Part shown: piece after piece, positions 56,919 to 64,000 of the stretch
Layout: the number at the start of each line of letters is the position of its first letter
Position numbering within the stretch: the stretch's first letter is position 1
Source of the DNA: Geminocystis herdmanii PCC 6308
Lineage (GTDB): Bacteria; Cyanobacteriota; Cyanobacteriia; Cyanobacteriales; Cyanobacteriaceae
Direction of reading: 5' to 3'
Length of the DNA: 64,000 nucleotides
NCBI RefSeq assembly: GCF_000332235.1
Contig: NZ_CM001775.1
Location: forward strand, 3,644,272 to 3,708,271
Translations under genes and position numbers: made by a program
The notes under the pieces: model-generated
What the model saw: only the letters and a program-made list of their open reading frames with translations
The model's database searches: none
What the model was told of the DNA's origin: nothing

Positions 56919-59627
56919 TTAATGGGAATAAATCGCTGTGACTAAATCGGCAGTTTTCTCTAAAGTAAAGCCTAATTTTCGGCATAAATTCTGCATTCCG
57001 ATATTATCAGGCAGTATTTCCGCAATAATTGTCTTAATTCCTTCTTTTTTAGCTATTTTAAGCAAATCTTGCCCTAAAAGTGTCCCTAATCCTTGTTTTT
57101 GATAGCTGTCTTTCACTAATAAGCCTAATTCTGCTTGTTCTGTATTCCCGTGTACTCTACTCAGACGTGCGATCGCAAGGATTTGTTTTTCGTCAGTGTC
57201 AGGATTACGATAACTGGCAACTAAAGCAATTTCTTGATCATAATCCACAAAGCAGATACGAGTTAATCTTTCATGGGAAATCAAGGATTGATAGCTGATA
57301 GAGTGAAAAAACCGTAGGTAAACACTTTGTTCTGATAACTCCTTACAAAAAGTTACGACTTGCGGTTCATCTTCAGGGCGAATAGGACGAATTTTGAGCA
57401 GTTTACCATCTTTTAAGGTGATTTTCGAGATATATTGAGAAGGATAAGGACGAATAGCAGGAGGTACAATATCCTTTTTATCTGTGTTAGGCTCGTATAA
57501 TAACACCCTTGCATCTAAAGCGATAAGGTTGTATTCTCCGGCAACTAGGGGATTGATGTCGATTTCCTTGATTAAGGGTTGCTCGATGACTAATTGACTA
57601 AATAACACCAAAATTTGTTCTAATTGAGCTAAATTAACGGGTTTTCGTCCTCTAACTCCTTGTAAAGCCGTATAAATCTTGGTTTGCTCCATTAATCGTC
57701 GTGCGAGGGTACTATTTAAAGGAGGAAGCCCCATGGATTGATCTTGATACACTTCTACTAATTGCCCCCCTGTACCAAATAGTAATACGGGCCCGAACTG
57801 CGGATCGATCGTACTACCTAAGATTAATTCATAGCCTTCTAAGTTAATCATCGGTTGAATAGTTACTCCTAAAAAGTCACTATCACTAACACCTTGTTGA
57901 ATTGCCTCAAAGGCTTGTTTAATATCTTCTTCACTGGTTAAATTTAACCTCACCCCACCGACATCAGTTTTATGGGTGATTGTCTCAGAATGGAGTTTCA
58001 TCACCACAGGATAACCTATTTTTTTGGCAGATTCGATCGAACTTTCCACCGTTTCAGCAATTTGGGTGGTGACGGTAGGGATACCATAAGCCTGTAACAA
58101 CTGCTTAGATTCATATTCCGTTAATAAAGTGCGGTTAGTTTGATGCGCATGGGTGATAATGTTATCAGCTAAATCCTTATCAATGAAGTTATCAGATTGA
58201 GCAAAACTAGGAATTTCATACAATCCCCGTAAGTTATAGCTATAACGCCACATCAAATTAAATAAACGAGAAGCATCATCAGGGTAGGGTTGAGTATAAA
58301 TATTGGCACGATTCAGGATTTCGACTCCTGTGGCAACACCACTTCCTCCCATCCAACTAGCTAATACTGGTTTATGACTAATTTTGCTGGTAATTTTGGT
58401 TAATTCTTCGGCGGTTTTAGTGGGATCAGTCATGTCTTGGGGAGTTAAAATAACTAATAATCCGTCACTATTTTCATCTTTGGCAGTAATTTCTAAGGCT
58501 TGAGCATACCGTTGAGGGGGGGCATCTCCCAAAATGTCCACAGGGTTACTGTGACTCCAATGACTAGGCAAAATCTTGTTTAATTCTTCGATCGTACTGT
58601 CACTCAAAGAAGCCAATTCTCCTTTACCCCATGTTAGCGCATCGGTGGCTAATACTCCCGGTCCTCCTGCATTGGTTAAAATGGTTAAACGTCTTCCTTT
58701 CGGGCGCGGTTGTTTTGCTAATAAATCCGCCATGTTAAACACTTCTTTAATGGTATCCACTTGTAAAACCCCACAGCGACGAAAAGCGGCGGCTAAGACT
58801 TTATCACTGCTACTCAATGCCCCAGTGTGAGAGGCGGCGGCTTTGGCGGCTTCTTCTGTGCGCCCTCCTTTGATGACGATAATGGGTTTTGATAAGGCGA
58901 CTTCCCTAGCGGCAGAAATGAACGATCGAGCATTACTGATCGATTCCATATAGATAACAATACTTTTAGTTAAAGGATCATCACCAAAATAATAGATCAA
59001 ATCACCCCAATTAACATCCAACATCGAGCCAACGGAGATAAAACCGCTAAAACCTAGATTTTCTTTGATACTCCAATCAAGGATAGAAGTACAAAAAGCA
59101 CCACTTTGACTAATAAAAGCCACATTGCCCGATCGAGCGCTTGTACTAGCAAAACTAGCATTTAATCCCGTAGGAGGACACATTAAACCCAAGCAATTTG
59201 GACCTATAATGCGTAAATTGCCCTTACGAGCTAATTCTAAGATTTCTTGTTCTAATTTAACCCCTTCCGCCCCAATTTCCTTAAATCCTGCGGAAATAAT
59301 AATTGCACCTTTAACACCAGCTTCTACGCATTCCCTAATTACATTCGGCACACCCACAGCAGGAATGGCAATCACCGCCAGATCGATCGACTCAGGTAAT
59401 TCTCTTATACTAGAATAAGCCCTAATGCCTAAGACATTGTTTCGTTTAGGATTAATGGGGTAAACCGTACCCCCAAAGGGATGACTAATCAAATTCCATA
59501 ATAAAGTGCGCCCCACACTATTTTCTTTTTCCGATGCACCAATCAAGGCAACGGATTTCGGTGCAAACATAAAATCCAGAGGATTATAGTTATACCGCAT
59601 GATGTCATGAACTTTATCTGTAGCCAT
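56919..59627 (-). CDS. ADP-forming acyl-CoA synthetase fused to GNAT acetyltransferase (Pat-like)
   Basis: 902 residues from the ATG at 59627, which has GAGGAT upstream; a TTG at 59642 is less likely. The order is: CoA-binding domain ([20 protein letters not shown]), succinyl-CoA-ligase-like part ([31 protein letters not shown]), ATP-grasp (about 490-700) and GNAT (about 745-902; [15 protein letters not shown] acetyl-CoA loop). This is the layout of protein-lysine acetyltransferases such as Pat. The [11 protein letters not shown] block keeps the His that some acetyltransferase-only homologues lose. Confidence 0.88.
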   Translation of the reverse strand: MATDKVHDIMRYNYNPLDFMFAPKSVALIGASEKENSVGRTLLWNLISHPFGGTVYPINPKRNNVLGIRAYSSIRELPESIDLAVIAIPAVGVPNVIRECVEAGVKGAIIISAGFKEIGAEGVKLEQEILELARKGNLRIIGPNCLGLMCPPTGLNASFASTSARSGNVAFISQSGAFCTSILDWSIKENLGFSGFISVGSMLDVNWGDLIYYFGDDPLTKSIVIYMESISNARSFISAAREVALSKPIIVIKGGRTEEAAKAAASHTGALSSSDKVLAAAFRRCGVLQVDTIKEVFNMADLLAKQPRPKGRRLTILTNAGGPGVLATDALTWGKGELASLSDSTIEELNKILPSHWSHSNPVDILGDAPPQRYAQALEITAKDENSDGLLVILTPQDMTDPTKTAEELTKITSKISHKPVLASWMGGSGVATGVEILNRANIYTQPYPDDASRLFNLMWRYSYNLRGLYEIPSFAQSDNFIDKDLADNIITHAHQTNRTLLTEYESKQLLQAYGIPTVTTQIAETVESSIESAKKIGYPVVMKLHSETITHKTDVGGVRLNLTSEEDIKQAFEAIQQGVSDSDFLGVTIQPMINLEGYELILGSTIDPQFGPVLLFGTGGQLVEVYQDQSMGLPPLNSTLARRLMEQTKIYTALQGVRGRKPVNLAQLEQILVLFSQLVIEQPLIKEIDINPLVAGEYNLIALDARVLLYEPNTDKKDIVPPAIRPYPSQYISKITLKDGKLLKIRPIRPEDEPQVVTFCKELSEQSVYLRFFHSISYQSLISHERLTRICFVDYDQEIALVASYRNPDTDEKQILAIARLSRVHGNTEQAELGLLVKDSYQKQGLGTLLGQDLLKIAKKEGIKTIIAEILPDNIGMQNLCRKLGFTLEKTADLVTAIYSH

Positions 59628-59642
59628 AATTTTTATCCTCAA

Positions 59643-59904
59643 ATACGATCGTTTATGATCATTGTCATCGTATTTACCATTATTGCAACAGATTTTTAAG
59701 CTATTTTTAAGAATTTATACTTGACTTCTTCCGAAAAGATATTTTATCTATGATTTTATCATAAAACTGAAAAAATATTATTGCCATGAGAGGAATTATT
59801 TATTTTAAATTTCTTTTATATCATGTACAATCTAAAAACCTTTATTTTTCCGTATTTCTCCTATCTCCTGTCTCCTAACTCCTAACTCCTATCTTCATCA
59901 ACCT
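59643..59904. other. Gap between nblB and the synthetase-GNAT gene
   Basis: 262 bp, AT-rich, with CTCCTATCTCCTGTCTCC-type simple sequence near 59855-59895. I found no gene. Confidence 0.4.
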
Positions 59905-60567
59905 CTAATTAAGCAGATAGTGTTTTGCTTCTTCGGATACCGCTACAGATTTATCTTCCGCAAGAATTGTTAAAACTTCTCGCGCTTTTTCCCCTCCAAA
60001 TCTGCCTAATGCTTGGGCGACTCGATGACGAATTTGCCAGTCATCATTATTGGCAAAAGGTATTAATAAATCGATGGCTCGATCGTCCCCTAACTCCCCT
60101 AAAGCACCGATAGCAGAGGTTTTGAGCAATTCATTATCAGAATTTAAAGCATCTTGAAGTAAATCAAAGCCTTCGGGATGTCCTAATTCTCCCAAAGCTG
60201 AAACAATACTAAATTGAATTAACCAGTCTTCTGTCTCATAATAGACTTTTTTCAAGTCGGGAAAAGCCTTCGTTATTTTTAACCCTGCGATCGCATCCGC
60301 CGCCGCCGCTCGAACATCCGACTCAGAGTCATTATAAAGGGTGTCTAATAAAACTTCTAAGGATTTTTCAAGATTAAAATCTCCAAGGGTGTCTAGTTGA
60401 GAAATCGCTGCATAACGCACTCTTACATTAGGATCACTAATTATGGAAATTAATAATTCATAGGCAGTTTCTTTGTCTAACTGTCTTAATTCATTAATCC
60501 CTCGAATGCGCTCACCAAAATTCTCCGAATGTATCAATGCGTTTACTGATTCAGGTGTAATCGTCAT
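59905..60567 (-). CDS. nblB: HEAT-repeat phycobilisome degradation protein NblB
   Basis: 220 residues. Five to six HEAT/PBS-lyase-like repeats cover the whole protein (NVRVRYAAISQLDTLG, ESDVRAAAADAIAGL, WLIQFSIVSALGELGH, LLKTSAIGALGELGD, WQIRHRVAQALGRFGG). Length and the start NALIHSENFGERIRGINELRQL fit NblB. It takes part in chlorophyll/phycobilisome turnover in stress. It lacks the catalytic residues of a true lyase. Confidence 0.85.
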   Translation of the reverse strand: MTITPESVNALIHSENFGERIRGINELRQLDKETAYELLISIISDPNVRVRYAAISQLDTLGDFNLEKSLEVLLDTLYNDSESDVRAAAADAIAGLKITKAFPDLKKVYYETEDWLIQFSIVSALGELGHPEGFDLLQDALNSDNELLKTSAIGALGELGDDRAIDLLIPFANNDDWQIRHRVAQALGRFGGEKAREVLTILAEDKSVAVSEEAKHYLLN

Positions 60568-60619
60568 AATTTAGTTAATTTTCAATAAGTGAATAGAGTC
60601 TAGTGAATAAGTATTGTTT

Positions 60620-60702
60620 CTCAATTCTGCATTCTTAATTCTTAATTCTTAATTCTTAATTCTTAATTCTTAATTCTTAATTCTTAATTCTTAATTCTTC
60701 AT
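60620..60702. repeat. STRR heptamer tract (CTTAATT)n
   Basis: About ten copies of TTCTTAA (AATTAAG on the other strand) lie just after the CBS-gene stop as read on the minus strand. It is the longest heptamer tract of the AATTAAG type in the window. Confidence 0.9.
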
Positions 60703-60708
60703 TCACAA

Positions 60709-61167
60709 TTAATCCATTGCCATAGCTCGGAGAATATCACCTTGAGTTATAATACCGATTATTTTGCCATCATCATTGACCACAGGAAGACGGCGCACTG
60801 GTTTATCATGGAGTAATTGAGCCGCTTTTTTCACTGATTCAGTAGGTTCGATCGTGATTATTTTATCATTCATCACCTCTCCTACGGTTTGCCCTAATGC
60901 TTTATGTATCTCTTTTTCGTAACGATTCAAATTTTGTAAATAAATAATGCTATCTAAAATCATGATATAAGGTGGTGGTTCAACTCCTGTTTCTTGCCAC
61001 ATTAAATCAGTTTCAGAAATTATCCCCAGCAAGTTTCCTGTTTCATTAATAACAGGTAATCCACTGATTTTATTTTCAACTAAAATACTAATAGCTTCTT
61101 TTAAAGGAGTTTGAGGTGTAACAGTAATAGGATTAGGTGTCATCACCTCAGCAACAGTTTTATTCAT
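60709..61167 (-). CDS. Tandem CBS-domain protein
   Basis: 152 residues made of two CBS domains (VAEVMTPNPITVTPQTPLKEAISILVENKISGLPVIN...; VGEVMNDKIITIEPTESVKKAAQLLHDKPVRRLPVVN...). CBS pairs bind adenosine nucleotides and control partner proteins. In cyanobacteria single-CBS-pair proteins may regulate redox or carbon enzymes; the partner here is unknown. Confidence 0.9.
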   Translation of the reverse strand: MNKTVAEVMTPNPITVTPQTPLKEAISILVENKISGLPVINETGNLLGIISETDLMWQETGVEPPPYIMILDSIIYLQNLNRYEKEIHKALGQTVGEVMNDKIITIEPTESVKKAAQLLHDKPVRRLPVVNDDGKIIGIITQGDILRAMAMD

Positions 61168-61453
61168 AATTTTATTAATTTTAGTTTGTTAATAATGGTA
61201 ATTGTATCAAAATTCACCGTCTGAATTTTTTATTTGTTTCAAATCTTTAGTAATTCTCCATTCTCAATTTTCCATTCTCCATTTACTAATAGCAACTGAG
61301 CAAATTAATTGTATATTGAATGAACAGCACTCTTACCTTTAGTAATAGGTTGAATAAAATAGAACATAGCCTAATCATACTGACAATAGACAATTAACCT
61401 AAAAGAGTACTTATTTTTAATTAATATTATAATTCGATCGTAGAGGAATCAAA
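61168..61453. other. Promoter region of gltA and of the CBS gene
   Basis: 286 bp between divergent genes. It contains a TTCTCCATTCTCAATT simple tract and AT-rich DNA. A lone AGCACTC near 61327 is half of a CIRCE-like word without its partner. No gene is seen. Confidence 0.4.
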
Positions 61454-62599
61454 ATGACACAACCCGCCTGTCAATATCAACCCGGTTTAGAAGGAATCCC
61501 CGTCGCCCAATCCAGCATTAGTTTTGTCGATGGTAAAAACGGGATTTTAGAATATCGAGGTATAAATATTGAAGAATTAGCCCAAAAAAGTACATTTTTA
61601 GAAACAGCTTACTTATTAATTTGGGGTAAATTACCCACCAAAGAAGAATTAGCCACCTTTCAAGATGAAGTCACTCGTCATAGACGCATTAAATATCATA
61701 TTCGAGATATGATGAAATGTTTTCCTGAAAGTGGACATCCTATGGATGCACTACAAACATCCGCCGCAGCTTTAGGGTTATTTTATTCTCGTCGTGCCTT
61801 AGCCAAAGAAGAATATATTAGAGATGCAGTCATTAGATTATTAGCGAAAATTCCCACCATGGTGGCGGCATTCGCTCAAATGCGCAACGGAAATGATCCC
61901 ATTAAACCCAGCGAACATTTAAACTATTCTGCTAATTTTCTTTATATGTTAACGGAAAAAGAGCCTGAGCCTTTAGAAGCAAGAATTTTTGATGTATGTT
62001 TAATGCTTCATGCTGAACATACTATGAATGCTTCTACTTTTTCCGCTATGGTGACAGCATCTACTTTAACTGATCCTTATGCCGTAGTTGCTTCAGCTGT
62101 AGGTACATTAGCCGGTCCTTTACATGGTGGCGCGAATGAGGAAGTTTTGACCATGTTGGAGCAAATCGGTACGATCGAGAATGTTCGCCCTTATATTGAA
62201 GATTGTATTAAACATAAAAAGAAAATTATGGGTTTTGGTCATCGGGTGTATAAAGTAAAAGACCCCCGTGCTAAAATATTACAACAGTTAGCAGAGCGTC
62301 TATTTGAACTAACGGGCTATGATGATTACTATGAGATTGCTTTAGAAGTGGAAAAAGTTGTCGGGGAATATTTAGGGGAGAAAGGTATTTATGCTAACGT
62401 GGACTTTTATTCTGGTTTAGTCTATCGTAAGCTAGGTATTAAGTCTGATTTATTTACTCCGATGTTCGCCATTTCTAGGGTTGCTGGTTGGTTAGCGCAT
62501 TGGAAGGAACAATTAGCAGTTAATCGTATTTTCCGCCCTACTCAAGTTTATATAGGTGAACATAATCAAGTATATATTCCGATCGAAGAAAGAAGCTAG
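61454..62599 (+). CDS. gltA: Citrate synthase
   Basis: 381 residues, the shorter Gram-positive/archaeal-like type. Active-site His residues are in LHAEHTMNAST and GPLHGGANEE, and the GFGHRVYKVKDPRA block has the third catalytic His and the Arg contacts. AEERLFELTGYDDYYEIA-like and RPTQVYIGE complete the family. It starts the oxidative branch from oxaloacetate and acetyl-CoA that supplies 2-oxoglutarate for nitrogen assimilation. Confidence 0.95.
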   Translation: MTQPACQYQPGLEGIPVAQSSISFVDGKNGILEYRGINIEELAQKSTFLETAYLLIWGKLPTKEELATFQDEVTRHRRIKYHIRDMMKCFPESGHPMDALQTSAAALGLFYSRRALAKEEYIRDAVIRLLAKIPTMVAAFAQMRNGNDPIKPSEHLNYSANFLYMLTEKEPEPLEARIFDVCLMLHAEHTMNASTFSAMVTASTLTDPYAVVASAVGTLAGPLHGGANEEVLTMLEQIGTIENVRPYIEDCIKHKKKIMGFGHRVYKVKDPRAKILQQLAERLFELTGYDDYYEIALEVEKVVGEYLGEKGIYANVDFYSGLVYRKLGIKSDLFTPMFAISRVAGWLAHWKEQLAVNRIFRPTQVYIGEHNQVYIPIEERS

Positions 62600-62712
62600 A
62601 AAATAATTAACAATTAACAATTAACAATGTTGCCCCTCTTCAAGAATTTAGAGTTCAATTTATTGAACGTAAAATTGTTAGCCGTGTAATTCATTACACG
62701 GTGGGTTATTAA
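62600..62712. repeat. STRR (AATTAAC)n plus double-palindrome element
   Basis: Three to four AATTAAC copies follow the gltA stop and run into the two palindromes GTTCAATTTATTGAAC and CCGTGTAATTCATTACACGG. This is the same composite as at 7971-8090. Confidence 0.85.
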
Positions 62713-62758
62713 TTAACTTCTCAATTATCAATTATCCATTACCAATTATTTTATAATT

Positions 62759-63085
62759 ATGACTGATACTAATGATCGATCGATCGAACCTCAAGAGGAA
62801 AATCAAGAGAAAATAACCCCTTTTCGTTGTTTTACGGGGGCTTCCATTTCTGCGGGATTAGCTGTTGCGGCTTATTTGTTGACAAAATCAGTGATTTTGA
62901 CTTATAGCACCATGCCCATAAAATTTAATAATCAAATGGCAATGAGTATCGCCTCCACCGTGAGAACATTAATTATGGGTATTACCACTATGGCAACCTT
63001 TCTTTTTGTCATGGTGACAGTCGGTTTAGTGGCTTTGGGTATTAAGTTAATTATTGATAATTATAAGTCGGTTAAATCGCTTTAG
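62759..63085 (+). CDS. DUF3082 membrane protein
   Basis: 108 residues. A polar N-terminus and FRCFTGASISAGLAVAAYLL are followed by a second hydrophobic helix (TLIMGITTMATFLFVMVTVGLVALGI). This is the DUF3082 pattern found in cyanobacteria and plastids. The function is unknown. The start ATG is directly after an AT-rich stretch. Confidence 0.8.
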   Translation: MTDTNDRSIEPQEENQEKITPFRCFTGASISAGLAVAAYLLTKSVILTYSTMPIKFNNQMAMSIASTVRTLIMGITTMATFLFVMVTVGLVALGIKLIIDNYKSVKSL

Positions 63086-63186
63086 CAGATTTTCGCTGTT
63101 AGCTTTGTCAATTTATTACAAAGCGGTTTATTGGTGAAAAATATCACAGTTTTTTTTGGCTTGAGGATACGAAACCCAAGCTACCG

Positions 63187-63957
63187 TTAAAGATTAACAA
63201 AGTCTGTTACTTTTGTAACAACCCGATCAGCTCCGACTTTCAATAATTGATTCGTATAGTTTTGACGGAGAATTTCATCATTTTGCACATGGGGGGGTAA
63301 AACTCCGATCGAACTCCACTGTCTTTGAGGTTTAATGTTTTTAGCATTGGTAATCGTGGTTATATCCGCAACGGTATCCCCTAAATATACTACTGGTAAT
63401 AATTCAGGTAAGGAGAATTTTTGTTCTATTAATTCTAGGGCTAAAAATAACCCCGTAGGATCAGGTTTTCCCGGTGCGTCTTCCATTGCCACTAAAATCG
63501 GATTCTCTAACCCTAAACGGTGTTTTAAGATATATTCGGCTGAACCTTTCGTTGCACCACTAAAAAAACCCCATGCTAAGTTATTATTTGTTAAAGTGTC
63601 GAAATAGGCTCGATCGACCAATAAAGGCTCAGTAGTAATATAACCTTCCCATGTTTCAGGTTGATCAAGCTGACTACCCCGATAAAGTCGTTGAAAAAAA
63701 TTAACAATTTCTGGATAAGTATAACTAATTTCGCTTCTTAACTTACCTTGACTTTCATAGTAACGATAAATCAATTCTTGAGAGCATTCCCAATCATTAT
63801 TCCAGATACCTTCTGCTTTCAGATTATCTATATCTTCCATAGTCGGACGATAAAAATTATTGGTAAAATGTTCTACAGTATCCGCTAATGCTCTACGATA
63901 AGAATTGGTTACATCTCGAATTACTCCGTCTATATCAAAAATAACGATCGATTTCAT
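63187..63957 (-). CDS. HAD hydrolase (TIGR01548-type)
   Basis: 256 residues. Motif I is FDIDGVIRDVTNSYRRALADTVEHF, motif II SGATKGS, motif III GKPDPTG and motif IV VYLGDTVADI. The start IVIFDIDGVIRDV and the long cap match a cyanobacterial HAD family of unknown substrate, sometimes misnamed imidazoleglycerol-phosphate dehydratase. Confidence 0.82.
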   Translation of the reverse strand: MKSIVIFDIDGVIRDVTNSYRRALADTVEHFTNNFYRPTMEDIDNLKAEGIWNNDWECSQELIYRYYESQGKLRSEISYTYPEIVNFFQRLYRGSQLDQPETWEGYITTEPLLVDRAYFDTLTNNNLAWGFFSGATKGSAEYILKHRLGLENPILVAMEDAPGKPDPTGLFLALELIEQKFSLPELLPVVYLGDTVADITTITNAKNIKPQRQWSSIGVLPPHVQNDEILRQNYTNQLLKVGADRVVTKVTDFVNL

Positions 63958-64000
63958 TAAATTTAGGGATTGTCTGATTAGTATTTTGGTTAGGGAATTA
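63958..64000. other. Window end, no gene
   Basis: The last 43 bases are AT-rich. They precede the HAD start and show no open frame of their own. Confidence 0.5.

Noticed and set aside
61320-61345. CIRCE site upstream of gltA
   Set aside because: Only one half (AGCACTC) is present, without the inverted partner.

Overview
The window is chromosomal DNA of a low-GC unicellular cyanobacterium, most like the Geminocystis/Cyanobacterium group. The evidence is oxygenic-photosynthesis genes (ycf3, psbZ, nblB), plastid-type PSRP-3, a phylloquinone-type thioesterase, a second-type monocistronic groEL, and a strong excess of the CGATCG core (HIP1-like) throughout. The genus is an inference from gene content and sequence style.

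Layout. Positions 1-27800 are ordinary housekeeping: an SLH porin (cut by the window edge), a Bgt-type amino-acid ABC transporter split into two divergent genes, gltX, a coiled-coil glycosyltransferase, clpP, ycf3, gatC, PSRP-3, hisZ, a J-domain protein, nfeD/stomatin, trpS, metF-like, pheA, cobU, an ABC1 kinase, ribH-psbZ, and groEL under a CIRCE operator.

Positions 27846-44218 form a CRISPR island. Two arrays flank a type III-A (Csm) operon on the minus strand. In transcription order it reads cas10/csm1, a Uma2-type nuclease, csm2, csm3, csm4, csm5, a divergent cas6, a Crn1-like CARF protein, a Csx1/Csx2-like CARF-HEPN protein, then cas1 and cas2. A small two-helix membrane protein sits on the opposite strand inside the locus, and a second Cas6 with a C-terminal helix-turn-helix follows array 2. 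Both arrays have the same 256-nt leader on their right side, so both are transcribed leftward and their newest spacers lie at the right. Behind the second leader is a decayed copy of the cas2 3' end, so leader and cas2 were duplicated together.

The most striking signal is in the spacers. The older ones are AT-rich like the host. The recent ones are mostly very GC-rich, and several read as ordinary bacterial chromosomal proteins, such as a sugar ABC permease and a family-2 glycosyltransferase. The Cas10 palm keeps GGDD but its HD nuclease motifs are lost. Interference therefore probably relies on Csm3 RNA cleavage and cyclic-oligoadenylate signalling to the HEPN effector, with the Crn1-like protein as the off-switch.

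Positions 44276-64000 return to core genes: L-LDH, a MenI-like thioesterase, a peroxiredoxin-like protein, a DUF433/DUF5615 toxin-antitoxin pair, murA (apparently without an AUG start), malQ, a 7TM-HD phosphodiesterase, a Tat lipoprotein, a GT4, an ADP-forming acyl-CoA synthetase fused to GNAT, nblB, a CBS protein, citrate synthase, a DUF3082 protein and a HAD hydrolase.

Dispersed small repeats are abundant: heptamer STRRs, short hairpins and palindromes. They sit mainly at gene 3' ends and in several cases supply the stop codon. I saw no tRNA or rRNA genes and no intact transposase.
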